DNA of 64,000 bases from Streptomyces aquilus. Lineage in GTDB: Bacteria > Actinomycetota > Actinomycetes > Streptomycetales > Streptomycetaceae. Location of the stretch: contig NZ_CP034463.1 in NCBI RefSeq assembly GCF_003955715.1, forward strand, positions 6,138,001-6,202,000. Reading direction: 5' to 3'. The position numbers and the translations under genes were made by a program. The notes below the pieces were generated by a model, which worked only from the letters and a program-made list of their open reading frames with translations, searched no databases and was not told the DNA's origin. Below, in pieces: positions 33,304 to 42,364 of the stretch (its first letter is position 1; each line of letters opens with the position of its first letter).

Positions 33304-34025
33304 GTACCTGGCTCCTCATGGCAGCCGCCGCGCTGTGGGGCGCGGCGGCGGGCGCGCTGCTGCCGAGAGCCGCCTACCGGTTCTCGGCACCCGCGGGGGA
33401 GCCGTGGCGGGAGGCGTGCCCCGGCGGGCATTCGGTACGGGGGTGGCTCGGCCCCGGCCGCTGCACCCTCTGCCCCCAGTCCTACGGCCCCTCCACCGCC
33501 CTCCTCTCCCTCGTCACCGCCGTCGTCTGCGCCGCCCTCGCCGCCGCCACCGGCACCCGGCCCGAGATCGGCGTCTGGCTGCTGCTGGCGCCGGTCGGTG
33601 TGCTGCTCGCGGTCGTGGACCTGAAGGTGCAGCGGCTGCCCGACCCGCTGACCCTGCCCTTCGCCGCCGCCGCGCTCGCCCTGCTCGGCGTGATGGCGTT
33701 CGTGCCCGAGCACACCGGCGACTGGCTCCACGCCCTCTTCGGCTCCCTCGCCCTCGGCGGCGGCTACTTCGTGCTCTTCCTCATCAACCCGGCCGGCATG
33801 GGCTTCGGCGACGTGAAACTGGCGCTCGGGACGGGGGCGGTGCTCGGCTGGTACGGCTGGGCGACGGTCATGCTCGGGACGTTCGCCGGGTTCCTGCTGG
33901 GGGCGCTGTACGGGGGCGCGCTGATCGTCGTACGGAAAGCGGGGCGGAAGACGGCGATCCCGTTCGGCCCGTTCCTGATCATGGGGGCGTTCCTGGGCGT
34001 GCTGATCGGGGCGTACGCGGCCTGA
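33300..34025 (+). CDS. A24 family prepilin peptidase (TadV/PilD-like)
   Basis: 241 residues from ATG 33300, overlapping the previous stop. It is a polytopic membrane aspartyl protease: first catalytic Asp in LAVVDLKVQRLPD, second in GMGFGDVKLALG (G-x-G-D-x-K). The N-terminal cytoplasmic loop keeps CPGGHS...GRCTLC, a partial version of the PilD cysteine motif with one Cys missing. It cleaves the leaders of the Flp pilin and TadE-like proteins at 17175-18396, although it lies 14 kb from them. Confidence 0.9.
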   Translation: MSTWLLMAAAALWGAAAGALLPRAAYRFSAPAGEPWREACPGGHSVRGWLGPGRCTLCPQSYGPSTALLSLVTAVVCAALAAATGTRPEIGVWLLLAPVGVLLAVVDLKVQRLPDPLTLPFAAAALALLGVMAFVPEHTGDWLHALFGSLALGGGYFVLFLINPAGMGFGDVKLALGTGAVLGWYGWATVMLGTFAGFLLGALYGGALIVVRKAGRKTAIPFGPFLIMGAFLGVLIGAYAA

Positions 34026-34115
34026 CGTCGGTCCGGAAGTCGGCCTGGCGTAGGCTGGCCGGGTCCGTGCACATGGATGCTTCCGTCCACAACCCTTGAC
34101 GAAAGGGACGCTCCG

Positions 34116-35315
34116 GTGACCGAGAAGGCCGACCTTCAGTCCGTCCTCGACCGCGCCGCCGCCGGTGGGCGGATCACCCCTGAAGAGGCGCTCGACCTCT
34201 ACCGCGACGCCCCGCTGCACGCGCTGGGTGCCGCCGCCGACGCGGTACGCCGCCGGCGGTACGCGGGTACGGAGCACATCGCGACGTACATCATCGAGCG
34301 GAACATCAACTACACGAACGTGTGCGTCACGGCGTGCAAGTTCTGCGCCTTCTACGCGCCGCCGAAGGACACGAAGAACGGCTGGACGCGCGACCTGGAC
34401 GACATCCTGCGGCGCTGTGCCGAGACCGTCGAGCTCGGTGGCACGCAGATCATGTTCCAGGGCGGGCACCACCCGGACTACGGCGTGGAGTACTACGAGA
34501 AGCACTTCGCCGCCATCAAGGAGGCGTTCCCGCAGCTCGTCATCCACAGCCTGGGGGCGAGCGAGGTCGAGCACATGGCCCGCATCTCCAAGGTCAGTGT
34601 GGAGGAGGCGATCCAGCGGATCCACGCCGCCGGTCTCGACTCCTTCGCCGGCGCCGGTGCGGAGCTGCTGCCCGAGCGGCCGCGCAAGGCCATCGCGCCG
34701 CTGAAGGAGTCCGGCGAGCGCTGGCTGGAGATCATGGAGACGGCCCACCGGCTGGGCGTCGAGTCCACCTCCACCATGCTCATGGGCACGGGCGAGACGA
34801 ACGCCGAGCGCATCGAGCACCTGCGGATGATCCGTGACGTGCAGGACCGGACCGGGGGCTTCCGGGCCTTCATCCCGTACCTCTACCAGCCGATGAACAA
34901 CCACCTCAAGGGCCGGACCCAGGCCACGATCCTCGAGTACCTGCGGATGATCGCGGTCGCCCGGCTCTTCATGGACAACATCGCCCACATCCAGGGCTCC
35001 TGGCTGACCACGGGCCAGGACGCGGGCCAGCTGACGCTGCACTACGGCGCGGACGACCTCGGCTCGGTGATGCTGGAGGAGAACGTCGTCTCGGCGGCCG
35101 GTGCCAAGCACCGCTCCAACCTCCAGGAAATGATCGACATGATCCGCACGGCGGGGCGGACCCCGGCCCAGCGCTCCACGACGTACGAGCACCTCGTCGT
35201 CCACGACGACCCGGCGAACGACCCGGTGGACGCGCGCGTCATGTCCCACATCTCGTCGACGGCGATCGAGGGCGGCACCGCGCACCCCGAGTTGAAGATC
35301 CTCGCGTCCAACTAG
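34116..35315 (+). CDS. mqnC: Dehypoxanthine futalosine cyclase (MqnC)
   Basis: 399 residues from GTG 34116, with AAAGGGA upstream. A radical SAM enzyme: CVTACKFC gives C-x3-C-x2-C at about residues 70-77. Further family segments are NINYTNVC, FQGGHHPDYG and STSTMLMGTGETNAERI. In the futalosine pathway MqnC converts dehypoxanthine futalosine to cyclic dehypoxanthine futalosine, towards menaquinone. The related CofH is excluded by the MqnC-like HHPDYG and the context of menG and nuo. The next gene's GTG overlaps its TAG by one base. Confidence 0.93.
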   Translation: MTEKADLQSVLDRAAAGGRITPEEALDLYRDAPLHALGAAADAVRRRRYAGTEHIATYIIERNINYTNVCVTACKFCAFYAPPKDTKNGWTRDLDDILRRCAETVELGGTQIMFQGGHHPDYGVEYYEKHFAAIKEAFPQLVIHSLGASEVEHMARISKVSVEEAIQRIHAAGLDSFAGAGAELLPERPRKAIAPLKESGERWLEIMETAHRLGVESTSTMLMGTGETNAERIEHLRMIRDVQDRTGGFRAFIPYLYQPMNNHLKGRTQATILEYLRMIAVARLFMDNIAHIQGSWLTTGQDAGQLTLHYGADDLGSVMLEENVVSAAGAKHRSNLQEMIDMIRTAGRTPAQRSTTYEHLVVHDDPANDPVDARVMSHISSTAIEGGTAHPELKILASN

Positions 35316-35761
35316 TGCGCACGCTGCATGCCGCGGACGAGGTGCGGCTCACGTGGACGGCTGAGCCGATCAAGGACGGCGCCGTCCTGGTGGAGCAGAA
35401 TCGGATCGCCGCCGTGGGCACGCTGGCGGAACTGCGCGAGCGTTTCCCGGACGTCCGCGTGCGCACCTGGCCGGGTGTTCTGGGGCCCGCGCGCATCCAC
35501 GAGGGTCCCCTTCCGGACGCTCCGAGTCCACGCGAGCGCATCCACGCCGTGCTGAGGTCGGGGGCGGTGGCGGTCCTGGAGGAGTACGCCGACACCCCCG
35601 AACTCCGCGCGGCGGCCGAGCGCAACGACGTGGTGGTGCTGCCGCGGGTGCAGTGGACGTTGATCCGGCAGACCGGCAGGGCCGACCTCGCCGTGTTCGC
35701 CGAGGACGGCGAGTGCATCGCGACGGTGTGCGCCGGACGGCTGGTCCACCGGCGTCGCTAG
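35315..35761 (+). CDS. Imidazolonepropionase-like small protein
   Basis: 148 residues from GTG 35315 (TAGTG overlap with mqnC). It keeps only the composite beta-sandwich of amidohydrolases: LHAADEVRLTW, DGAVLVEQNRIAAVGTLAELRERFPD, TWPGVLGPARIHEG at the N-terminal side and RADLAVFAEDGECIATVCAGRLVHRR at the C-terminal side. The TIM-barrel with the metal ligands is missing. Such mini-proteins follow mqnC in Streptomyces, but their role is unknown. Its stop shares the palindrome CTAG (35758-35761) with the converging gene's stop. Confidence 0.8.
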   Translation: MRTLHAADEVRLTWTAEPIKDGAVLVEQNRIAAVGTLAELRERFPDVRVRTWPGVLGPARIHEGPLPDAPSPRERIHAVLRSGAVAVLEEYADTPELRAAAERNDVVVLPRVQWTLIRQTGRADLAVFAEDGECIATVCAGRLVHRRR

Positions 35762-36771
35762 CCCGCCAACGCCTCCCCGAACGCCCCCGAACTCTGCGCC
35801 ACCCCACTGCAGTTGACCAGGGCATCCGCGTCCCCGGTGCATTCCTGATCCCGGAACGTCGCCCACATCGACACCCACCCCACCCCCTTCTCCTCCGCGA
35901 ACTCCCGCAGTTGAGCGGCATCGGACAGCGTGAACGTCTCCCCGTCCACGTCATTCGTGCCGATCATCGACGTGAGCGCCATCCCACCCCACGCGGTCGC
36001 GGCGGACGTACCGAAGACGTCCCGCAACTGCCTGTGCGCGGCCTTCGCCGAGGTGATCGCGTAGTCGCCCATGTCCCCGTCGTACGACTCCGCGTAGTTC
36101 ATGGTCATGAGATTGACCGTCGAGACCTGCACCGCACTGTTGTTGGCGGACTCCAGCAACGCGAGGGCGTCGTCGTCGAGCCCCGACGGCATCACGGGCA
36201 GCGTGAAGGCCACGGTCACGCCGCCGCGCTCCTCGTGGAGCAGCGCTATCGCCTCCGACCGCAGCTCCACCGAGTCGGAGTCGGTCAGCGCGTCGCCCTC
36301 GATGTCGAAGTCGGCCTGGGTGGAACCGGCCGCGTCGAGGGCGTCGCCGTACGCCTCCGCCAGCTCCTCCGCACTGTCGCAGACCTCCGCCAGCTCCGGA
36401 CCGGACGCCCCGCCGAAGGAGACCCGCACGCTCGCCCCGTCCTGCTTGAGCGCCGAAATCCGGGACACCACAGCCGAGTTGTCGATCGCGGTCGTGCCGT
36501 CCCACTTCGGGGTGCAGCTGCTGCCGTCCGAGATCACGAAGGCCAGGTTGTACGTCGTCGGCGCCCCGGCGGAGTCGGTGCCGGAGGCCTCGGTGGCGCT
36601 GACGTAGGGGGCGTACGAGGTGACGGACGACGCCGGCGACGGTGCCGCGGAGCTCTTCGGCGGCGCCGCGTCGGACGCCGCGTCGGTGTCCGCCGAGCAC
36701 CCCGCCGTGGCCAGGGCGAACAGGCAACCGAGCCCCGCCGCCGGCCTCAGGAACCCGAGTTTCCGACCCAT
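35758..36771 (-). CDS. GH18 chitinase-like lipoprotein
   Basis: 337 residues from ATG 36771, with GGGAGG upstream. The lipobox is TAGCS near residue 25. A Ser/Ala/Pro tether leads to a TIM-barrel-like domain: YNLAFVISDG, VRVSFGGASGPEL, then ADFDIEGDAL, the counterpart of the GH18 active-site D-x-x-D-x-D-x-E with Asp and Glu kept. VNLMTMNYAE and AWGGMALTSMIG, GVGWVSMWAT complete the barrel pattern. GH18 enzymes cleave chitin or related glycans; anchoring would hold it on the cell surface. It is divergent from menG. Confidence 0.85.
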   Translation of the reverse strand: MGRKLGFLRPAAGLGCLFALATAGCSADTDAASDAAPPKSSAAPSPASSVTSYAPYVSATEASGTDSAGAPTTYNLAFVISDGSSCTPKWDGTTAIDNSAVVSRISALKQDGASVRVSFGGASGPELAEVCDSAEELAEAYGDALDAAGSTQADFDIEGDALTDSDSVELRSEAIALLHEERGGVTVAFTLPVMPSGLDDDALALLESANNSAVQVSTVNLMTMNYAESYDGDMGDYAITSAKAAHRQLRDVFGTSAATAWGGMALTSMIGTNDVDGETFTLSDAAQLREFAEEKGVGWVSMWATFRDQECTGDADALVNCSGVAQSSGAFGEALAG

Positions 36772-36928
36772 AAAGCCTCCCTGATGTCCGGGAAGTGCAT
36801 TGTCGTCACGTTCGGGATCGGCTGGGTGCTGATCGCGGGGTTCGTGCCGGCGTGCGGATGGGTGGAGGACGTGGCGGCGAAGCAGAGGCCGAGGCTTGTT
36901 CTGTGAGGGCGGCTGCAAGAATGGGCCC

Positions 36929-37624
36929 GTGACCCGCGCTTCCCTGAACAAGCAGCCGCACGAAGTCGCCTCGATGTTCGACGACGTGGCGGAACGGTAC
37001 GACCTGACGAACGACGTGCTGTCGCTCGGCCAGGACCGGGTGTGGCGCAAGGAGGTCGCGAAGGCGGTCGACGCCCGGCCCGCCCAGAAGATCCTGGACC
37101 TGGCGGCCGGTACGGCGACCTCCTCGCTGCCGTTCGCGCAGACCGGGGCGTACGTCGTGCCCTGCGACTTCTCGCTCGGCATGCTCCAGGTCGGCAAGAA
37201 GAAGCACCCGTGGCTGCCGCTCACGGCCGGCGACGCGACGAGGCTGCCGTTCAAGGACGACACCTTCGACGCCGTCACCATCTCCTTCGGGCTGCGCAAC
37301 GTGCAGGACTTCGACGCCGGGCTGCGCGAGATGTACCGGGTGACCAAGCCCGGCGGCCGGGTGGTCATCTGCGAGTTCTCGCACCCGACCTGGGCGCCCT
37401 TCCGCACGGTCTACACCGAGTACCTGATGCGCGCCCTCCCGCCGGTCGCGCGCGCGGTCTCCTCGAACCCCGAGGCGTACGTCTACCTCGCCGAGTCGAT
37501 CCGCGCCTGGCCCGACCAGGCAGCGCTCGCCGGGCATCTGCAGAAGGCCGGCTGGTCGAAGGTGGCGTGGCGGAACCTGACGGGCGGGGTCGTGGCCCTG
37601 CACCGGGGCTTCAAGCAGGTCTGA
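36929..37624 (+). CDS. menG: Demethylmenaquinone methyltransferase
   Basis: 231 residues from GTG 36929. The UbiE/MenG signature is present: [20 protein letters not shown] at the start, SAM-binding [13 protein letters not shown], and [15 protein letters not shown] and [10 protein letters not shown] later. It methylates demethylmenaquinone at C2 as the last ring step of menaquinone synthesis at the membrane. The ribosome site is weak. It lies in the same neighbourhood as mqnC, a menJ-like reductase and complex I. Confidence 0.93.
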   Translation: MTRASLNKQPHEVASMFDDVAERYDLTNDVLSLGQDRVWRKEVAKAVDARPAQKILDLAAGTATSSLPFAQTGAYVVPCDFSLGMLQVGKKKHPWLPLTAGDATRLPFKDDTFDAVTISFGLRNVQDFDAGLREMYRVTKPGGRVVICEFSHPTWAPFRTVYTEYLMRALPPVARAVSSNPEAYVYLAESIRAWPDQAALAGHLQKAGWSKVAWRNLTGGVVALHRGFKQV

Positions 37625-37655
37625 CGGCGGCTTCAGGCCGGTCCGGCGTCCCGCT

Positions 37656-37997
37656 TCACGCAGAGCTGACGGACACGTACGGGTCTCCCGGCTCGTCCAG
37701 CTCACGCTGGAGGCCACCTGTGGGGGGCCTGGGGACGCGCGGCTCGCGCACTCCGCCGCCGCCCTCCCCTTCGCCGAAGTCGAACCACACGTAGATCACG
37801 GAATCACGCGGCACCTCGGCATTGGGCTGCGGGTACTGCCGTACGACGTACTCGACGACGGTCTGACGGAAGTCGGGCCGGTCCGGAGCGTTCAGGAAGA
37901 GGCCGGTCGCCTCTGCCGTCCGGCGCGCGTCCATGGCCATCAGGCCGACCAGTCGCGGTACGCGCACTTCGGGTGTTTTTTGCGGTGTTATGCGCAC
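37656..37997 (-). CDS. Small PASTA-domain protein
   Basis: 113 residues from GTG 37997, which has GGGGG eight bases upstream; GTG 38006 would add three residues. One PASTA-like domain: VRVPRLVGLMAMDARRTAEATGLFLNA, then VVEYVVRQYPQPNAEVPRDSVIYVWFD. A Gly/Glu/Pro-rich tail of about 35 residues follows. There is no signal peptide or membrane helix, so it is apparently cytoplasmic, unlike PASTA domains on kinases or penicillin-binding proteins. It converges on menG. Confidence 0.8.
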   Translation of the reverse strand: MRITPQKTPEVRVPRLVGLMAMDARRTAEATGLFLNAPDRPDFRQTVVEYVVRQYPQPNAEVPRDSVIYVWFDFGEGEGGGGVREPRVPRPPTGGLQRELDEPGDPYVSVSSA

Positions 37998-38080
37998 AGA
38001 TGTCACCCCCAGCGGTATCTGAAGGGTAACCGCCCGGGGGTGCCGTCCGGAAGCGCCAAGTGGCTATCTGTGACAGTTGG

Positions 38081-38605
38081 TTACCGTGTGTGACCGTCTC
38101 GCAGGTCGAGCCGGAAGCAGAGCGCGTCCTCCGGGAGCCGCGGGTGCGGGAAGGTCTCCGCGAGCTCCATGCCGAGGCGCCGGGCGACCGCGACCGAGCG
38201 CTCGTTGCCCGGTCTGACCATCGCCACCACGTCCGGCACGCCCGCCGCCCGGAGCCGTTCCAGCGTCTCCCGCGCGGCGGCGGTGGCGTACCCCTTGCCC
38301 CAGTACGCCCGCCCCAGCCGCCAGCCGATCTCGATCTCGCCCTTCGGCCCCCACTCCTGCGGCCACGGCTGCGCGCCGGTGAAGCCGATGACCCGGTCGT
38401 CCTCGTCGAGCATGGTCCACAGACAGAAGCCCAGCTCGGCGTCGTGCCGGCGCTGGCGGGCGGTGAGTTCCTCGTAGACGTACAGCTCCGCGGAACGGCC
38501 CCCGTGGAACTCCATGACGTCCGGGTCGTCGAAGAGCCGGTGCCAGGCGACGGCGTCCTCGTCGGTGGGGACACGCAGCCGTACTACGGGGAGAGCTCGG
38601 TTCAC
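38081..38605 (-). CDS. GNAT family N-acetyltransferase
   Basis: 174 residues from GTG 38605, with AAGGG upstream. RimJ/RimL-type GNAT: VVRLRVPTDEDAVAWHRLFDDPDVMEF at the start, GFTGAQPW, IEIGWRLGRAYWGKGYATAAARETL (acetyl-CoA binding) and RPGNERSVAVARRLGMEL. It transfers an acetyl group to an amine; substrate unknown. It is divergent from the menJ-like gene across 97 bases. Confidence 0.88.
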   Translation of the reverse strand: MNRALPVVRLRVPTDEDAVAWHRLFDDPDVMEFHGGRSAELYVYEELTARQRRHDAELGFCLWTMLDEDDRVIGFTGAQPWPQEWGPKGEIEIGWRLGRAYWGKGYATAAARETLERLRAAGVPDVVAMVRPGNERSVAVARRLGMELAETFPHPRLPEDALCFRLDLRDGHTR

Positions 38606-38702
38606 GGGGCAGCCCTTCAGCCGGGTGATCAATCGTGCTGAATAGACTGCCCATGTCCAGTGCTAGTCGGCACGCAGATTTCGAACTTGGGGAGATCCCG
38701 CC

Positions 38703-40013
38703 GTGACCGCCGTGACCGAGCCCCACCCCGAGCCCCTTTCCGAGAACACCGCCGACGTCATCGTCGTCGGCGCGGGGCCGGCCGGCTCCACGACCGCGTA
38801 CTACCTCGCCAAGGCCGGTCTCGACGTCCTCCTGCTGGAGAAGACGGCGTTCCCGCGCGAGAAGGTCTGCGGTGACGGCCTCACCCCGCGCGCCACCAAG
38901 CAGCTCGTCGCCATGGGCATCGACATCTCCGAGGAAGCCGGCTGGCTGCGCAACAAGGGCCTGCGCATCATCGGCGGCGGTGTCCGGCTCCAGCTCGACT
39001 GGCCGGAACTCGCCTCCTTCCCGGACTACGGCCTCGTCCGCAAGCGCGACGACTTCGACGAGCAGCTCGCCCGGCAGGCCCAGAAGGCGGGCGCCCGGCT
39101 GTACGAGCGCTGCAACGTCGGCGCCCCGATCATCGACGACCGCACCGGCCGCATCACCGGCGTCCACGCCAAGCTCGGCGACTCCGGCGAGAAGCGCGAG
39201 GTCACCTTCCACGCCCCGCTGGTCGTCGCCGCCGACGGCAACTCCACACGCCTCTCCCTGGCGATGGGCCTGCACCGCCGCGAGGACCGCCCGATGGGCG
39301 TCGCCGTACGGACGTACTTCGAGTCGCCGCGCCACGAGGACGACTACCTGGAGTCCTGGCTGGAGCTGTGGGACCGCCGCGGCCCCGAGCCGCGCCTCCT
39401 GCCGGGCTACGGCTGGATCTTCGGCATGGGCGACGGCACGTCCAACGTGGGCCTCGGCGTCCTCAACACCTCCGACTCCTTCAAGGAGCTGGACTGGCGC
39501 GAGGTGCTGAAGGCCTGGTGCGCCTCGATGCCGGAGGAGTGGGGCTACACGCCGGAGAACATGACCGGGCCGATCCGCGGCGCGGCCCTCCCCATGGCCT
39601 TCAACCGCCAGCCGCACTACACGCGCGGGCTGCTGCTCGTCGGCGACGCCGGCGGCCTGGTGAACCCCTTCAACGGCGAGGGCATCGCCTACGCCATGGA
39701 GTCCGGCCAGATCGCCGCCGACGTCATCGTCCAGGCCCACGCGCGGGCCACGCCGGCCCAGCGTGAGATCGCGCTCCAGCGCTACCCGCAGGTCCTCAAG
39801 GACACCTACGGCGGCTACTACACGCTGGGTCGCGCCTTCGTGAAGCTCATCGGCAACCCGAAGGTCATGAAGATCGCGACCCAGCGCGGCCTGACGCACC
39901 CGCTGCTCATGAAGTTCACCCTGAAGATGCTGGCCAACCTCACCGACCCGACGGGCGGCGACGCGATGGACCGGATCATCAACGGGCTGAGCAAGGTGGC
40001 GCCGAAGGCGTAA
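38703..40013 (+). CDS. menJ: Geranylgeranyl reductase family, MenJ-like menaquinone reductase
   Basis: 436 residues from GTG 38703, with GGGGAG upstream. FAD-binding N-terminus ADVIVVGAGPAGSTTAYYLAKAG, then VCGDGLTPRATKQL, LQLDWPELASFPDYG, LPGYGWIFGMGDG, EEWGYTPENM and GDAGGLVNPFNGEGIAYAMESG. These match mycobacterial MenJ, which saturates the beta-isoprene of menaquinone. Streptomyces contain partly hydrogenated MK-9, so this is the likely substrate. Position between menG and nuo fits a menaquinone-tailoring enzyme. A lipid geranylgeranyl substrate cannot be excluded. Confidence 0.85.
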   Translation: MTAVTEPHPEPLSENTADVIVVGAGPAGSTTAYYLAKAGLDVLLLEKTAFPREKVCGDGLTPRATKQLVAMGIDISEEAGWLRNKGLRIIGGGVRLQLDWPELASFPDYGLVRKRDDFDEQLARQAQKAGARLYERCNVGAPIIDDRTGRITGVHAKLGDSGEKREVTFHAPLVVAADGNSTRLSLAMGLHRREDRPMGVAVRTYFESPRHEDDYLESWLELWDRRGPEPRLLPGYGWIFGMGDGTSNVGLGVLNTSDSFKELDWREVLKAWCASMPEEWGYTPENMTGPIRGAALPMAFNRQPHYTRGLLLVGDAGGLVNPFNGEGIAYAMESGQIAADVIVQAHARATPAQREIALQRYPQVLKDTYGGYYTLGRAFVKLIGNPKVMKIATQRGLTHPLLMKFTLKMLANLTDPTGGDAMDRIINGLSKVAPKA

Positions 40014-40637
40014 CTAGCCGTCCAGAGCCTCGATGTTGGCGCTCCGGCGGGCGAACACCTCGTCCCGCCGGTCCGCCACCTGACGCAGCGCGTCCCTGCG
40101 TTCGCGCTTCGACAGCCGGTCCAGGTAGACGTGCCCGTCGCAGTGGTCCGTCTCGTGCGCCAGGCACCGGGCGAAGTACCCCGTGCCCTCGATGACGAGC
40201 GGTGCCCCGTCCTTGTCGTACCCGCGCACGACGGCCCGGTCCGGGCGCGGTACGTCCATCACGGCGCCGGGGACGGACAGGCAGCCCTCGTGGTCGTCGA
40301 GGAGCCTGCGTCCGGCCGGGGCCTCGTCGAGCACCGGGTTGACGATGTGCCCGACGTGCCGGGCCCCGTCGTCGTCCGGGCAGTCGTAGACGAACACCCG
40401 CAGATCGACGCCGACCTGGTTCGCCGCGAGGCCGGCCCCGTCCGCGATGTACATCGTCAGGAACATGTCGTCGATCAGGGCGGCGAGATCCGGCCCGAAC
40501 TCGGTCACGTCCCGGCACGGCTTGTGCAGGACCTGCTCGCCGACCTCCGTGATGCGCCGGACCCTTCCGCGGCGGGCGTCGGGCGCGAGCGGCGGATACG
40601 AGTCAACGGGCCTGCCTTGTACGAACACACTGGGCAT
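40014..40637 (-). CDS. def: Peptide deformylase
   Basis: 207 residues from ATG 40637, with GAGGAGA upstream. All three deformylase motifs are present: [18 protein letters not shown] (metal Cys) and [18 protein letters not shown] (H-E-x-x-H with the catalytic Glu). It removes the formyl group from new proteins. Streptomyces often have several copies; the sequence [15 protein letters not shown] is that of the actinobacterial type. Its stop is adjacent to the menJ-like stop, with no gap. Confidence 0.93.
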   Translation of the reverse strand: MPSVFVQGRPVDSYPPLAPDARRGRVRRITEVGEQVLHKPCRDVTEFGPDLAALIDDMFLTMYIADGAGLAANQVGVDLRVFVYDCPDDDGARHVGHIVNPVLDEAPAGRRLLDDHEGCLSVPGAVMDVPRPDRAVVRGYDKDGAPLVIEGTGYFARCLAHETDHCDGHVYLDRLSKRERRDALRQVADRRDEVFARRSANIEALDG

Positions 40638-40860
40638 GAGTGCGTTTCTCCTCGGGGTGTGGTGTCGCTGAGGGCGGTGGGTCATCGGGCTTCCGGCCTC
40701 CGAGGCCGCTCCCTACCCTCCGTCGCCCCTGACAACAGACCACACACAACGGCCCCTCGGCCACACCCGCAGACGCTTCCTGGCCGGTAAGAGCCGCGGC
40801 CGGCGCGCTCGCCTCAACGCGCTGTCGGACGCGGACCGTTCGGACCGCCACGGGGACAGG

Positions 40861-40899
40861 CGGAAGGGCCGCTGCCCCCGAGCGGCTGCGGCCCTTCCG
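40861..40899 (-). terminator. Hairpin terminator after the NlpC/P60 gene
   Basis: A perfect 12-base inverted repeat CGGAAGGGCCGC (40861-40872) and GCGGCCCTTCCG (40888-40899) with a 15-base loop lies 28 bases below the minus-strand gene ending at 40927. It is a strong GC hairpin without a T-run. The rest of the 289-base gap to the deformylase start holds nothing else I can name. Confidence 0.75.
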
Positions 40900-40926
40900 A
40901 CGTTCTGTGCGCGCGTGCGCGTTTTG

Positions 40927-41715
40927 TCAGAGTACGCGCACGGCACCCGTCGCCGGGTAACCGGACAGGTCCTGGATGACAACGCCCTTGGACGGGTTGG
41001 CCGCGTCCAGGTACTGGCCGTTGCCGATGTAGACGCCCACGTGGTACGCGGAGCCCTTGGCGCCCCAGTACAGGACGTCGCCCACCTGCAGGTTGGACAG
41101 GGACACGTCGGTGCCGGACATCGACTGGTCCTGCGAGACGCGCGGCAGGTCGACGCCGACCTGCTTGAACGCGGCCTGGACCAGGCCGGAGCAGTCCCAC
41201 GCGTTGGGGCCGGTGCCGCCCATGACGTAGGCGTCGCCCACCTGGGCCTTGAGGAAGGCGATGACGGTCGCGACGGAGCCGCTGGCGGGCGCCGAGGCGG
41301 TCGTGGACGCGGAGAGGGTGGTCCGCTCCGAGGAACGCGAGGCGGCGGCCTCGGCGGCGGCCTTGCGGGCCTCCTCGGCCTTCTTCTTGGCTTCCGCCTT
41401 CTTCTTCGCCTCGGCGAGGTCCTTCTTGGCCTCCTTGGCGGCCGCGGCGGCGGCCGCGTCACGCTCGGCCTCCAGCTCGTAGTTCGCGGCGGCCTGCTGC
41501 GTGGCGTCCGCGGACTGGGCGACCTGGGCGGCCAGGTCGGCCGTGAGCGTGGGCAGTTCGAGCGTCTGCGTCGTCTCGGCGGCGCTCGCCGAGGCCGACG
41601 CGCCCGCCGCCGCCATGCTGAGGACGCCACCGGCAACACCGGCACGCACGGCGAGCGAAGTCGTCGCGCTGCGGCGGGGTTTCCGGTGGCTGCGTATGTG
41701 AGCGGTGTGGGACAT
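40927..41715 (-). CDS. NlpC/P60 family cell-wall hydrolase
   Basis: 262 residues from ATG 41715. The good GGAGGAG lies 20 bases away, so ATG 41745 or an unusual spacing is possible. A twin-Arg-like basic start leads to a signal peptide (SLAVRAGVAGG...ASASA). A long Ala/Lys/Glu coiled coil follows (about residues 50-140), then NlpC/P60 with AYVMGGTGPNAWDCSGLVQAAF (catalytic Cys), GSAYHVGVYIGNGQYLDA (His) and a later polar residue. It is a secreted endopeptidase of the RipA/CwlS type that cuts peptidoglycan stem peptides. A 755-base leader separates it from nuoA. Confidence 0.9.
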   Translation of the reverse strand: MSHTAHIRSHRKPRRSATTSLAVRAGVAGGVLSMAAAGASASASAAETTQTLELPTLTADLAAQVAQSADATQQAAANYELEAERDAAAAAAAKEAKKDLAEAKKKAEAKKKAEEARKAAAEAAASRSSERTTLSASTTASAPASGSVATVIAFLKAQVGDAYVMGGTGPNAWDCSGLVQAAFKQVGVDLPRVSQDQSMSGTDVSLSNLQVGDVLYWGAKGSAYHVGVYIGNGQYLDAANPSKGVVIQDLSGYPATGAVRVL

Positions 41716-42192
41716 GAGAACAACCGGTATCAGGGGCTCCTCCATACCTTCAAGAAACGTGTCCTGCGCCACAGTTGTTCAACCAGTCCCTCGAATCCCG
41801 GGCGTGGCGTTCTTTATTGACGCCGTAACGGACATTGCGGGCACAGCCCATCATGGCCGTGATCACGGTCTTTCATCGTTACGCCCGAATTGCCCCGCGC
41901 CTACCATCGGTTGGGACCGGTGGCCAAGCCCGGTTCTCAGAGACCTCTCATCGATGTGGTGGAGGTCACGCAACGGTTACGGCAGCGGCTGCGTCACGCG
42001 CGCACCCCTCGCCGTCACCCGCTCGTGAACGCGCGCACGCGTCCACATCGCGCCCCGCGACCCCCTCGCGGGTGTGAACGCCGCGCACTATCAAGCGGTG
42101 ATGTCCAGCGCCAATTTGCATGCACGTGAAGACTCTTGATATGGAGACGTCGCTCCCGCACCCCTCCTCAACTGCGCCGACGAGCCAAAATG

Positions 42193-42236
42193 TCACCTCT
42201 GGTGATCGCTCGGACGCTTCACGTACGAAGATCACC
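42193..42236. promoter_or_regulatory. Inverted repeats upstream of nuo
   Basis: TCACC TCT GGTGA (42193-42205) is a perfect five-base inverted repeat. Its right arm, extended to GGTGATC (42201-42207), is also the complement of GATCACC (42230-42236) across 22 bases. The two alternative pairings suggest a protein-binding array rather than a simple hairpin. The factor is unknown. Confidence 0.35.
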
Positions 42237-42346
42237 GCTCATCCGACTTCATGATCCTTCGTCAGGTGGTGGAGATCACAAAGCTTGTGCAATACCCCGT
42301 GTCGCAGATCACAGACCGGCGGGCATAAGATGCGGGTCAGTTGGGC

Positions 42347-42364
42347 TTGTGACCTGCTTCACAT
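42347..42364 (+). promoter_or_regulatory. Rex operator (ROP) of the nuo operon
   Basis: TTGTGACCTGCTTCACAT contains TGTGA...TTCACA, one base off the Rex half-site consensus TGTGAAC-N-N-N-TTCACA. Rex senses the NADH/NAD ratio and in S. coelicolor is known to control nuo and cyd. A -10-like TAAGAT lies at 42326-42331, so the operator would cover the transcription start region and block initiation when NADH is low. It sits 107 bases before nuoA. Confidence 0.8.

Noticed and set aside
41716..42200. c-di-AMP (ydaO-type) riboswitch in the leader of the NlpC/P60 gene
   Set aside because: Such switches precede many actinobacterial wall hydrolases, but I could not find the conserved sequence blocks on the minus strand. 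A covariance-model search would decide.
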